Assembly: GCA_048463395.1 (NCBI GenBank)
Contig: DBFWPL010000011.1
Span: forward strand, 1 to 44,727
DNA: 44,727 nt
Source: JAGAJR01 sp048463395
GTDB taxonomy: Bacteria; Pseudomonadota; Alphaproteobacteria; RF32; CAG-239
Direction: 5' to 3'
Shown here: positions 23,742 through 31,271 of the stretch, in pieces
Layout of the letters: the number at the start of each line of letters is the position of its first letter
Numbering within the stretch: position 1 is the stretch's first letter
Notes under the pieces: generated by a model
What the model was told of the DNA's origin: nothing
What the model saw: only the letters and a program-made list of their open reading frames with translations
The model's database searches: none
Program-made: the position numbers and the translations under genes

Positions 23742-24916
23742 TGAGCGATTCTTTATTCATTGAAATAGGGACCCATCAACAACAAAAGCATGGAGAAGAC
23801 TGTTTTGGCGACACGATTTATTCCAAAAAAATTCCCGAAGAACGCCGAATAATTTCGATTCTCTCCGATGGTTTGGGAAGCGGCGTCAAAGCCAATATTT
23901 TATCATCTATGACCACCCGCATGGCAATGAAGTTTGTTGAAAGCAACATGGAACTTTTGAGATCTTCCGAAGTGATGATGGATGCTCTGCCGATTTGTCA
24001 GGTCCGCAAAATCAGTTATGCCACCTTTTCCATTGTTGACAGCGAACTGGAAGGGAAAACCCGCATTTTTGAAATGGACAATCCGCCGCATATCTTCATC
24101 CGCGACGGAAGACCGTTGAATGTCAAATGCAAAGAATTATCCTCTCCGAAATGGAAAGACCGGACGATTAACGTCTCACAAATCACCACTCAGGAAGAAG
24201 ATCGTATTATCTTGATGTCTGACGGTGTTACTCAGGCCGGCCTCGGCAACAAGCTCTATCCCTTGGGATGGCAGCGGCAGGGATGTCTGGATTTTGTCTT
24301 AAAAACCATAAAAAAGAACCCTCACATTTCCGCTCACGAGCTGGCAAAAGCAATTGTTCACGAAGCAATTGAAAAAGAAGTTGAAAAAAAAGCAGGAGAT
24401 GATATAAGTTGCGTGGTTTTATATTTTCGCAAACCAAGAAAGCTGCTGGTTTTAACCGGACCACCGTTTGACGAGGACAAAGACAAGGAAATCGCCGAAC
24501 TGGTATCTTATTATGACGGTAAAACCGCAATTTGCGGCGGCACAACGGCCAATATCATTGAAAGGGAGCTTTGCCTCAAATGCGAAATTGACAAAACCAG
24601 CTTTGATGAAAAAATACCGATGGCTTCCATTATGGAAGGCATAGATTTGGTTACGGAAGGCATTTTAACCCTAACCGAAGTTTATCGGATGCTCAAAGAA
24701 GGAATTGATAAAAATAAAAACAATGCGGCAGTCCGATTGACCCGCTTATTATTAGACAGCGATAAAATCGATTTTGTGGTCGGAACAAAAATCAACATAG
24801 CTCACCAGGACCCGAACCTGCCTATGGAATTGGAAATTCGCCGCAACATTGTAAAAAAGATATTTCGGCTTTTACAAAGTCAATATTTGAAGGAAATCAG
24901 TGTAAGATACGTATAG
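23741..24916 (+). CDS. SpoIIE/PP2C-type serine phosphatase associated with HydS
   Basis: The protein has 391 residues. Residues 1-230 form the phosphatase: ILSDGLGSGVKAN (43-52) and LMSDGVTQAG hold the metal-binding Asp, and AGDDISCVVLYF closes the domain. A C-terminal region of about 150 residues (GPPFDEDKDKEIAE, AICGGTTANI) has no family I know and may bind a partner. Its ATG overlaps the HydS stop. In other genomes HydS-like sensors are followed by this phosphatase, which suggests that the redox or H2 state is converted into dephosphorylation of a target protein. The target is unknown. Confidence 0.88.
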   Translation: MSDSLFIEIGTHQQQKHGEDCFGDTIYSKKIPEERRIISILSDGLGSGVKANILSSMTTRMAMKFVESNMELLRSSEVMMDALPICQVRKISYATFSIVDSELEGKTRIFEMDNPPHIFIRDGRPLNVKCKELSSPKWKDRTINVSQITTQEEDRIILMSDGVTQAGLGNKLYPLGWQRQGCLDFVLKTIKKNPHISAHELAKAIVHEAIEKEVEKKAGDDISCVVLYFRKPRKLLVLTGPPFDEDKDKEIAELVSYYDGKTAICGGTTANIIERELCLKCEIDKTSFDEKIPMASIMEGIDLVTEGILTLTEVYRMLKEGIDKNKNNAAVRLTRLLLDSDKIDFVVGTKINIAHQDPNLPMELEIRRNIVKKIFRLLQSQYLKEISVRYV

Positions 24917-24930
24917 AAAAGGAAACGACG

Positions 24931-25200
24931 ATGGAAAAATTAACCGTAAAAATCTGCTCGGGAACATCCTGCTTTGTGATGGGTGCCGCACAAATTCAAG
25001 CTCTTGAATTTACACCGCCGGAAGACATTGCCGATAAAATCGAAATCATTGAAGTCCGTTGCATGAACCATTGCAAAGACATTGACTCCACCCATCGCCG
25101 CGGACCTTTCGTCATGATTGGCGATGAATTGGTTTCCGAAGCAACCTATGAAAAAGTTGTCAATAAAATCAAAGAAGTTTTAAATAAAGATTGCAAGTAA
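24931..25200 (+). CDS. Second thioredoxin-like [2Fe-2S] protein
   Basis: The protein has 89 residues. It has CSGTSC near the N-terminus and VRCMNHCKD in the middle, the four-Cys [2Fe-2S] site of the thioredoxin-like family. An insertion after the last Cys (DSTHRRGPFV) sets it apart from the protein at 21715. It lies 14 bases after the phosphatase gene and 16 before the catalytic hydrogenase gene, so it is the likely electron partner of the latter. Confidence 0.87.
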   Translation: MEKLTVKICSGTSCFVMGAAQIQALEFTPPEDIADKIEIIEVRCMNHCKDIDSTHRRGPFVMIGDELVSEATYEKVVNKIKEVLNKDCK

Positions 25201-25216
25201 AAAAAGGAATAAAAGA

Positions 25217-26668
25217 GTGCTAATACCTAAAAATAACGCAAACCAAATGCGTTCATTAATTTTGATTAAAATTGCCGAAAGTTTTCTTAAAGACAGATTC
25301 GCTTCAGCAGACCGTATCCCGTTGGAATTGAGACCCAAAGGCGAACCACACAGCCGCTGCTGTATTTATAAAGACCGTGCCGTCTTAAAATATCGTGCCA
25401 TGGCCGGCATGGGTATCAGTCCGGATGAAGAAACCGATGAAGTAACATCCCTGCGTGAATACGGCGAAGAAGCTCTGGCTCGCAAAGAAAAAGCCAGGAG
25501 CAAACTGGCTGTTATTGACATTGCCTGCTCGGCCTGCGTCAAAGCACAATATATGGTAACCAATGCCTGCCGTGGCTGCTTTGCCCGTCCTTGTCAGGTA
25601 AACTGCCCGAAAGGAGCCATTTCTTTCGTTAACGGACAAGCCCATATTGATCCGGGCAAATGCGTTAACTGCGGCAAATGCCACGAAGTCTGCCCTTATC
25701 ACTCTATTATCCGCATTCCGGTTCCGTGTGAGGAAGCCTGCCCGGTAGATGCCATTAAAAAAGATGAATTCGGCGTAGAACATATTGACACCGAAAAATG
25801 TATCTCTTGCGGCAAGTGCTTAATGTCTTGTCCGTTCGGAGCCATCGTCGAACGCTCTCAGATGATTGATGTCTTAAAGTTGATTAAAGACACCGACAAA
25901 AAAGTTGTTGCCATGTTGGCACCTGCATTTGTCGGACAATTCCCGAATGACATCGCCAATGTTGTCGGTGCATTGAAAAAGCTCGGTTTTGCTGATGTTG
26001 TAGAAGTTGCTGTCGGTGCTGACATCACCACACAAAAAGAAGCTGCCGAATTTGTTGAGCGTATGGAAGAAGGGGCTAATTTCATGACGACTTCCTGCTG
26101 TCCGGCATACTTCAGAGCCGCCAAAGTTCATATTCCTGAAATTGAACCGTTCGTTTCCCATACCAAAACCCCTATGTACTATACGGCAGAATTGCTGAAA
26201 CAAGAACAACCTGATTGCGTATCCGTATTTGTCGGCCCTTGTCTGGCGAAACGGGTTGAAGCTGAATATGACCCGAACGTGGATTATGTTCTGACATTTG
26301 AAGAAATCGGAGCCATGTTGGTTGCTGACAACATTAATATTGAAGAATGCCCGGCAGAAGGTTTCCGCCAAATTTCCAGTGCTCAGGGACGTCAATTCCC
26401 AATTTCCGGAGGTGTTGCCGGAGCCGTTGCCAGTCTGGTTGACGGCAAAGCTGACATCCGGGCAGAAAAAATCGACGGCTTAAGCAAAGAAAACATCAAA
26501 CTGTTGAAACGCTACGCCACAAAAGGCTGCGACAACAACATGATTGAAGTTATGTGCTGCGAAGGCGGCTGCATTGCCGGCCCCGGTTGTATTGCCCTCG
26601 CCAAGAAAGCAAGCCGAGCTGTTGAAAGCTACGTTGCCAAAGGCGAAAATCTCAAAGATAAAAAATAA
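25217..26668 (+). CDS. Monomeric [FeFe] hydrogenase, group B-like
   Basis: The protein has 483 residues from a GTG at 25217, with AAGGAA upstream. An N-terminal part is followed by a Cys-rich segment (103-130), two [4Fe-4S] ferredoxin motifs (150-176 and 195-205) and the H-cluster domain: L1 TTSCCPAY (Cys294, 295), L2 GPCLAKRVE (Cys342), L3 MCCEGGCIAGPG (Cys447, 448, 452). The proton-relay Cys is present, so it should be catalytic, making or using H2 with ferredoxin-type donors. Maturases HydE, HydF and HydG are not in the window and must be elsewhere. It ends the operon, before a terminator. Confidence 0.92.
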   Translation: MLIPKNNANQMRSLILIKIAESFLKDRFASADRIPLELRPKGEPHSRCCIYKDRAVLKYRAMAGMGISPDEETDEVTSLREYGEEALARKEKARSKLAVIDIACSACVKAQYMVTNACRGCFARPCQVNCPKGAISFVNGQAHIDPGKCVNCGKCHEVCPYHSIIRIPVPCEEACPVDAIKKDEFGVEHIDTEKCISCGKCLMSCPFGAIVERSQMIDVLKLIKDTDKKVVAMLAPAFVGQFPNDIANVVGALKKLGFADVVEVAVGADITTQKEAAEFVERMEEGANFMTTSCCPAYFRAAKVHIPEIEPFVSHTKTPMYYTAELLKQEQPDCVSVFVGPCLAKRVEAEYDPNVDYVLTFEEIGAMLVADNINIEECPAEGFRQISSAQGRQFPISGGVAGAVASLVDGKADIRAEKIDGLSKENIKLLKRYATKGCDNNMIEVMCCEGGCIAGPGCIALAKKASRAVESYVAKGENLKDKK

Positions 26669-26696
26669 ATCTTCTCATTTAAGAGAAATTACAAAC

Positions 26697-26724
26697 AAAA
26701 AGCTCCTGAGAAAGGAGCTTTTTT
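26697..26724 (+). terminator. Terminator of the hydrogenase operon
   Basis: AAAAAGCTCCT/AGGAGCTTTTTT hairpin with a short loop, 29 bases after the hydrogenase stop. Confidence 0.85.
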
Positions 26725-26768
26725 CTGGAAACAACAACCATCAGCATTGATTATAGTAATAATGCTAC

Positions 26769-26797
26769 TTGAATAATTAAAATATTTCCTTTATCAT
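26769..26797 (+). promoter_or_regulatory. Candidate promoter of the structured RNA
   Basis: TTGAAT (26769-26774), a 17-base spacer and TATCAT (26792-26797). It places the start near 26804, just before the closing stem of the RNA. Confidence 0.55.
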
Positions 26798-26803
26798 CCC
26801 TCA

Positions 26804-26962
26804 TGCAGTTCAGAGATGGACTGTGGAGTGTCAGAGCTCCTTCTAAACAATAAACTACTCCTCTTGAGGGGAGCTAGGGATATAAGGCTATGCTCGAATA
26901 ACCTAGACTGCGTTTAGACAGTTCTGAACTCCCCACCTTAGTTTTTAAGGTGGGTTTTGTTT
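26804..26962 (+). ncRNA. Candidate structured RNA, possibly 6S RNA
   Basis: AGTTCAGA (26807-26814) pairs with TCTGAACT (26923-26930), and CTGT pairs with ACAG just inside. Within lie AGCTCC/GGAGCT and CTAGG/CCTAG stems and a GCTATGCTCG apical region. A GC-rich terminator follows. No good ORF is present. Size, a long closed rod and an own promoter fit 6S RNA, but I cannot confirm the family. The alternative is a cis-acting leader of the gene at 26990, which starts 28 bases after the terminator. Confidence 0.45.
26931..26962 (+). terminator. Terminator of the structured RNA
   Basis: CCCCACCTTA/TAAGGTGGG stem with a short T-rich loop and a TTTTGTTTT tail. Confidence 0.8.
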
Positions 26963-26989
26963 TAATAAACAAAATTAAGGAGTTTGAAA

Positions 26990-27268
26990 ATGATGACTGA
27001 ACATAAAATCAAAACCAATTTTTTCTACCAATCTAATAACAAGTCTGTTTCCAAAGCCATACAACGGTCTTTAGGGATGCACTTGTTTCATATCCGACAG
27101 AAACGGAAGCTAAATTCTTCTATTGTCTGTATGGACTTGCACATAAAGCAACGGGATTTGGATAATGTGGAAATCGGTCGAGAAGCGGTTAACTGGCCGC
27201 TCATTCAAAAACTGGCGGATTATTACAATCTCCACGTTTACGCCGGTTTCTTTATCAAACCGGAATAA
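26990..27268 (+). CDS. Small Xre-like helix-turn-helix protein
   Basis: I choose the ATG at 26990, seven bases after AAGGAG; a TTG at 26984 is too close to that site. The protein has 92 residues. From about residue 25 it follows the Xre/Cro pattern: LGMHLFHIRQKRKL, a turn with DLDNVEIGREAVNWP in place of the usual ErG segment, and LIQKLADYYNLHVYAGF at the end. The recognition helix is unusual, so DNA binding is likely but not certain. It might act on its own upstream region, which includes the structured RNA. Confidence 0.7.
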   Translation: MMTEHKIKTNFFYQSNNKSVSKAIQRSLGMHLFHIRQKRKLNSSIVCMDLHIKQRDLDNVEIGREAVNWPLIQKLADYYNLHVYAGFFIKPE

Positions 27269-27300
27269 AAAAATCCCCTCAAATTGAGGGGATTTTTTTA
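27267..27300. terminator. Bidirectional terminator
   Basis: AAATCCCCTC/GAGGGGATTT with A- and T-runs on both sides, between two convergent genes. It overlaps the stop of the minus-strand gene. Confidence 0.88.
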
Positions 27301-27816
27301 TACTGAACATTTAACTCTTTCCAAAAATGAATTTAGTTCTTTCTGATTTTTAAAAACGAAAATATCCGCTTGCTTTCCATATTCTTCCAAATATTGATAA
27401 ACAATCGGATTCAGATGTTTCCGATATCCTAATATCCACTGATAAAAAGGCATATTAAAATGCTCCTGACAGCCATCTGCCATATCCGGACGACCAACCG
27501 TCGACAACATCCTTTTTATTGCCCTGTAACAGCAAAAAAGCGGATGATAATCCAAAAATATAATTAAATCCGCCCGTTCAAAACGCATCGGCATGGTTGA
27601 CTTGTTATTTCCGTCAATAATCCACTCATCTTGCCTGACAACTTCTTCCAGCAACTTTAAATATTCATCTTTCGGACGCTTAACCCATCCCGGCAACCAA
27701 TACAACCTGTCAATATGACAAACGGGAAGCTTAAAATATTCTCCCAATTTCACCGCCAAAGTAGACTTTCCGGCACCTCCGTTTCCCACGACACAAACCC
27801 GCTTATATTTCTTCAT
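27298..27816 (-). CDS. P-loop kinase-like protein (FlaR/topology-modulation-like AAA family)
   Basis: The protein has 172 residues from the ATG at 27816, with AGGAAGG just upstream. The N-terminal P-loop CVVGNGGAGKST is followed by LPVCHIDRLYW and WIIDGNNKSTMPMRFERADLIIFLD, the pattern of adenylate-kinase-related proteins often named DNA topology modulation or FlaR proteins. Their substrate is not established and I do not assign one. The gene lies downstream of the rplQ terminator and probably has its own weak promoter or depends on read-through. Confidence 0.75.
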   Translation of the reverse strand: MKKYKRVCVVGNGGAGKSTLAVKLGEYFKLPVCHIDRLYWLPGWVKRPKDEYLKLLEEVVRQDEWIIDGNNKSTMPMRFERADLIIFLDYHPLFCCYRAIKRMLSTVGRPDMADGCQEHFNMPFYQWILGYRKHLNPIVYQYLEEYGKQADIFVFKNQKELNSFLERVKCSV

Positions 27817-27834
27817 CGCCTTCCTTTCATACAC

Positions 27835-27868
27835 AAAAAAGCGAACCGCTTTCACGATTCGCTTTTTT
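27835..27868. terminator. Terminator of rplQ
   Basis: AAAAAAGCGAA/TTCGCTTTTTT, a perfect 11-bp stem with T-runs in both directions. It closes the ribosomal cluster on the minus strand. Confidence 0.88.
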
Positions 27869-27890
27869 CACAATCAGTTATAACTAAAAA

Positions 27891-28322
27891 CTACTCAGCT
27901 GATGCTTTCTCAGCAGCTTCGGCAGCAGCTTTTTCTGCAGCAACGCGAGCTTTATCGGCAGCACCTTTGGCATTAACATCTCTGTCAACCAATTCAATAA
28001 TAGCCATCGGAGCAGCATCGCCATAACGGATACCGGCTTTCAAAACGCGGGTATAACCACCGTTACGATCTTTATAACGTTCAGCTAAAGTAGAGAAAAG
28101 CTTAGAAACAACGTCATTATCTCTCAAGAAACCCAAAGCGATTCTTCTGCTGTTCAAATCGCCTCTTTTGGCATAAGTAATCATGTTATCGGCAAAAGTT
28201 CTCAATTCTTTGGCACGAGGAAGAGTTACCGTAATTTGTTCGTGATTCAACAATGCGTTTGTCAGATTAGAGAACAAAGCTCTTCTCTGGCTTCTCGGCA
28301 TATTAAGTTTTCTATGTCTCAT
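27891..28322 (-). CDS. rplQ: 50S ribosomal protein L17
   Basis: The protein has 143 residues from the ATG at 28322 (MRHRKLNMPRSQRRAL), preceded by AAAGGAA. A longer frame to 28388 adds 22 residues alien to the family. L17 lies near the peptide exit. The C-terminus has an Ala/Glu/Lys-rich tail (AAEKAAAEAAEKASAE) beyond the conserved core, common in Alphaproteobacteria. It is separated from rpoA by a terminator and a 240-bp leader with a candidate promoter of its own. Confidence 0.96.
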   Translation of the reverse strand: MRHRKLNMPRSQRRALFSNLTNALLNHEQITVTLPRAKELRTFADNMITYAKRGDLNSRRIALGFLRDNDVVSKLFSTLAERYKDRNGGYTRVLKAGIRYGDAAPMAIIELVDRDVNAKGAADKARVAAEKAAAEAAEKASAE

Positions 28323-28347
28323 GACAAGTTCCTTTCTTTTTCTCTGT

Positions 28348-28364
28348 GCTTTGCTTGGCAAAGC
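28348..28364 (-). promoter_or_regulatory. Hairpin in the rplQ leader
   Basis: GCTTTGC and GCAAAGC form a perfect seven-bp stem with a three-base loop, about 25 bases before the rplQ start. A wider stem TTTCCG/CGGAAA lies upstream. It may be an autoregulatory site for L17. Confidence 0.4.
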
Positions 28365-28433
28365 GGATAAAACACAAATTTCCGCCACGGTTTCGAATCT
28401 CGCTCATGCACGGAAACTTCTCAATTCGAGAGT

Positions 28434-28462
28434 GCTTTTAGCACACAATATTTTGAAAAGCA
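28434..28462 (-). promoter_or_regulatory. Candidate promoter of rplQ
   Basis: On the minus strand TTGCTT, a 17-base spacer and TAAAAG, with a TG one base before the -10 (TGCTAAAAG). It lies after the rpoA terminator and about 110 bases before rplQ. Confidence 0.4.
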
Positions 28463-28515
28463 AGCAAAATCTTTGCTCAACAATTATCTGCGACAAAAAC
28501 TGCACGACAAAACCT

Positions 28516-28551
28516 AAAAAAACCTCCTGCCGATCACCGACAAGAGGTTTT
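28516..28551 (-). terminator. Terminator of rpoA
   Basis: On the minus strand AAAACCTCTTG pairs with CAGGAGGTTTT (one G-T pair), followed by a T-run, 11 bases after the rpoA stop. Confidence 0.8.
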
Positions 28552-28562
28552 AACTGCTTTCT

Positions 28563-29573
28563 TTAGAAATGTTCATCTACCCGACGAATCAAATCTTCAA
28601 TATTCTCAGGCGGCCAGCCAACAACATCCATACCCAGATGAATGCCCATTTTAGCCAGCACTTCTTTGATTTCATTCAAAGATTTTCTACCGAAGTTAGG
28701 AGTTCTCAGCATTTCGGCTTCTGTTTTCTGAACCAAATCACCAATGTAAACGATATTATCGTTTTTCAGGCAATTTGCAGAACGAACAGACAGTTCTAGC
28801 TCCTCAACCTTCTTCAACAGGTTTCTGTTAAACGGCAGTTCTTCTTTTTCAACTTCGACTTCATTTTCCGGTTCGTCAAAGTTAATAAACGGCTTCAACT
28901 GATCCTGAAGAATTCTTGCCGCATAAGCAACAGCATCTTCCGGAGTAACAACACCGTTAGTCTCGACAACCAAAGTCAATTTATCATAGTCAGTAACTTG
29001 TCCGACACGAGTATTTTCTACTTTATAAGAAACCTTCTTAACCGGAGAATAGATAGCGTCAACAGCAATCAAACCGATTGGAGCGTCGGCTGCCTTGTTC
29101 TGATAAGCAGGAACATAACCTTTACCCGTATCAACGGTCAATTCCATAGAAAGTTTTGCACCGGCGTCAAGATTGCAAATAACCAGATCAGGATTCTTAA
29201 TTTCAACATCATGACCTGTTTCAATCATGGCAGCGGTAACTTCACAAGGACCTTCTGCTTTCAGGGTCATTGTTTTAGAACCTTCACCATGTACGGCAAT
29301 AGCCAGACATTTAATGTTCAGCACAATATCCGTAACATCTTCTCTCACACCCGGAACAACGGAAAATTCATGCAACACACCGTTAATTTTAATGGCTGTT
29401 ACAGCTCCGCCCTGCAAAGAAGATAACAAAACTCTTCTCAGTGCGTTACCCAAAGTTAAGCCGAAACCTCTTTCCAAAGGCTCTACCACTATCTTAGCTT
29501 TATTGCCGTTATCACTAGAAACAACTTCTAAGTTAGTAGGTTTAATAAGTTCTTGCCAATTCTTTTGAATCAC
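28563..29573 (-). CDS. rpoA: RNA polymerase alpha subunit
   Basis: The protein has 336 residues from a GTG at 29573 with GAGGA upstream. The N-terminal dimerisation domain contains GFGLTLGNALRRVLLSSLQG, which nucleates assembly with beta and beta'. An acidic linker (EVEVEKEE) leads to the C-terminal domain: VRSANCLKNDNIVYIGDLV holds the Arg (E. coli R265) that reads UP elements, and TPNFGRKSLNEIKEVL completes the helix-hairpin-helix. Length and order are normal. Confidence 0.98.
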   Translation of the reverse strand: MIQKNWQELIKPTNLEVVSSDNGNKAKIVVEPLERGFGLTLGNALRRVLLSSLQGGAVTAIKINGVLHEFSVVPGVREDVTDIVLNIKCLAIAVHGEGSKTMTLKAEGPCEVTAAMIETGHDVEIKNPDLVICNLDAGAKLSMELTVDTGKGYVPAYQNKAADAPIGLIAVDAIYSPVKKVSYKVENTRVGQVTDYDKLTLVVETNGVVTPEDAVAYAARILQDQLKPFINFDEPENEVEVEKEELPFNRNLLKKVEELELSVRSANCLKNDNIVYIGDLVQKTEAEMLRTPNFGRKSLNEIKEVLAKMGIHLGMDVVGWPPENIEDLIRRVDEHF

Positions 29574-29626
29574 TGGTATGTCCTCTTTATTTTAGTGCAT
29601 ATGCATATTTTACAAAATTGAAAGAC

Positions 29627-29648
29627 GGTAAGGCTCAAATGCCTTACC
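29627..29648 (-). promoter_or_regulatory. Hairpin between rpsK and rpoA
   Basis: GGTAAGGC/GCCTTACC is a perfect eight-bp stem with a six-base loop, 15 bases after the rpsK stop. No strong T-run follows, so it may attenuate, stabilise or process the message. Confidence 0.5.
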
Positions 29649-29663
29649 TTCTCAAACTGGATA

Positions 29664-30050
29664 CTAAACGCGACGTCTCTTTCTCATACGACAGCCATTG
29701 TGAGGAATAGGAGTAACATCACGGATTGACGTAATGGTAAAACCTATAACCTGCAAAGCTCTAATCGCGGATTCTCTACCAGAACCAGGGCCTTTAACTT
29801 CGACTTCAAGAGTTTTCATACCGTTTTCCTGAGCTTTTTTACCGGCTTCTTCAGCGGCAACCTGTGCAGCATACGGTGTAGACTTACGAGAGCCTTTAAA
29901 ACCTTGAGCACCTGCCGTTGCCCAAGAAACAGTGTTACCCTGAGCATCAGTAATTGTTATTCTTGTATTGTTAAAAGTAGAATTCACGTGAGCAACGCCC
30001 GCAGTGATATTCTTTTTTTCTTTTTTCTTAATACGTACTGCTTTTGCCAT
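29664..30050 (-). CDS. rpsK: 30S ribosomal protein S11
   Basis: The protein has 128 residues. HVNSTFNNTRITITDAQGN and the C-terminal DVTPIPHNGCRMRKRRRV are diagnostic. S11 sits on the platform near the mRNA exit and contacts the Shine-Dalgarno region. The start lies nine bases after the rpsM stop. Confidence 0.97.
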   Translation of the reverse strand: MAKAVRIKKKEKKNITAGVAHVNSTFNNTRITITDAQGNTVSWATAGAQGFKGSRKSTPYAAQVAAEEAGKKAQENGMKTLEVEVKGPGSGRESAIRALQVIGFTITSIRDVTPIPHNGCRMRKRRRV

Positions 30051-30059
30051 TTATCTCAC

Positions 30060-30428
30060 CTATTTCTTCTTGTTAGCAACAGTCTTGCGTTTACCTTTAC
30101 GAGTACGGGCATTCTGCTTAGTGCTTTGTCCGCGAACAGGCAAACCTTTACGATGTCTTAAACCTCTGTAGCAACCGAGATCCATTAATCTTTTAATATT
30201 AACACCAACTTCGCGACGCAATTCACCTTCAACCAGATAATCCGTATCAATTACTTCACGAATTTTAGCAACTTCTTCATCAGACAACTGATGAACACGA
30301 CGTTCCGGAGCAATTCCGGATTTTGCACAAATGTCTTGAGCAGTTTTCTTTCCGATACCAAAAATATAAGTCAAAGCCACTTCTACTCTTTTGGCGGTCG
30401 GAATATTTACACCAGCTATACGAGCCAA
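30060..30428 (-). CDS. rpsM: 30S ribosomal protein S13 (TTG start)
   Basis: The protein has 122 residues. The initiator is TTG at 30428, seven bases after GGAG; it gives MARIAGVNIPTAKR exactly as in the family and no ATG is near. S13 sits in the head and touches the P-site tRNA; the basic tail QNARTRKGKRKTVANKKK is complete. It is the first gene of an alpha-operon transcript with a consensus promoter of its own. Confidence 0.97.
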   Translation of the reverse strand: MARIAGVNIPTAKRVEVALTYIFGIGKKTAQDICAKSGIAPERRVHQLSDEEVAKIREVIDTDYLVEGELRREVGVNIKRLMDLGCYRGLRHRKGLPVRGQSTKQNARTRKGKRKTVANKKK

Positions 30429-30498
30429 ATTAACTCTCCATTATTTAATTAATTATCACATTTAAAAAGTTGATCACCACTTTTCAAAATTAAGCCGG

Positions 30499-30526
30499 AT
30501 TATAGGCTATTATTTATTAGTGTCAA
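30499..30526 (-). promoter_or_regulatory. Consensus promoter of the rpsM-rpsK-rpoA operon
   Basis: On the minus strand TTGACA (30526-30521), a 16-base spacer and TATAAT (30504-30499): both hexamers match the sigma-70 consensus perfectly. The transcript would start some 65 bases before rpsM, with a short AAAAGT/ACTTTT hairpin in the leader. Confidence 0.8.
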
Positions 30527-30557
30527 CCACCCTTTTATCAAAAAAATTCAAAAAGTT

Positions 30558-30589
30558 GCATTTTTTTCACAAAATTTTCAAAAAAATGC
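30558..30589 (-). terminator. Possible weak terminator after adk
   Basis: GCATTTTTTT/AAAAAAATGC, a perfect ten-bp but AT-rich stem starting right at the adk stop, followed by AACTTTTTG. It separates adk from the rpsM promoter. It is weaker than the other terminators in the window. Confidence 0.45.
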
Positions 30590-31270
30590 TTATTGAGGTT
30601 TTGTAACAGCCAGAAGGTCATCAATTTTTCGGGCTGTCGCCTCAATCGTTCCCGTTCCGTCAACACATCTGAGCAACCCCTTTTTATCAAAATAAGGAAT
30701 TGTCGGATATGTCAAAGCACGGTAATTAACGAGTCTGTTCTGAACAGTCGCTCTGTTATCATCGATTCTGCGATAAAAATCCGTTCCGCCGCATTTATCG
30801 CAAACGCCATAAACCTTCGGTTTCTGAAATTTATCATGATAGCCGGCTCCGCAAGTCATACAAGCATACCGACCTAAAATTCGTTCCATAATAATCTCAT
30901 CCGGAACCTGGATTTCAATCACGGCATCCAGAGTAATTCCTTTTTTGGACAACATCTCCTCCAGAACTTCCGCCTGAGGCAAAGTTCTAGGGAAACCGTC
31001 CAAAATAAAACCATTCTTACAGTCATCCTCATCAATCCGGGCAGATAACATCTTAATAATCATCTCATCCGGAACCAAATTACCACCATCAATCAAAGCC
31101 TTGATTTCCAAGCCGAGAGGCGTGCCTTTGGCGGCCTCTGCTCTCAGCATTTCTCCGGTAGAAAGATGAGGAATGGCAATTTTATCTTTTAAGATTCTTG
31201 CCTGCGTGCCTTTACCGCAGCCAGGGGCTCCGGTAAAGACAATGTGCAAACCTAATCCGTTTTTATTCAT
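30590..31270 (-). CDS. adk: Adenylate kinase
   Basis: The protein has 226 residues. P-loop FTGAPGCGKGTQ, then HLSTGEMLR and FILDGFPRTLPQAE are diagnostic. It interconverts ATP + AMP and 2 ADP. The long LID domain carries four cysteines (CMTCGAGYH and CDKCGG), the zinc-binding form that enteric Gammaproteobacteria have lost. Position between secY and rpsM is typical of Alphaproteobacteria. It starts one base after the secY stop. Confidence 0.97.
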   Translation of the reverse strand: MNKNGLGLHIVFTGAPGCGKGTQARILKDKIAIPHLSTGEMLRAEAAKGTPLGLEIKALIDGGNLVPDEMIIKMLSARIDEDDCKNGFILDGFPRTLPQAEVLEEMLSKKGITLDAVIEIQVPDEIIMERILGRYACMTCGAGYHDKFQKPKVYGVCDKCGGTDFYRRIDDNRATVQNRLVNYRALTYPTIPYFDKKGLLRCVDGTGTIEATARKIDDLLAVTKPQ

Positions 31271-31271
31271 C

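Noticed and set aside
28384..28410. GGTTTCGAATC on the plus strand resembles a tRNA T-arm.
   Set aside because: No cloverleaf can be drawn around it, and it lies in the rplQ leader on the other strand.
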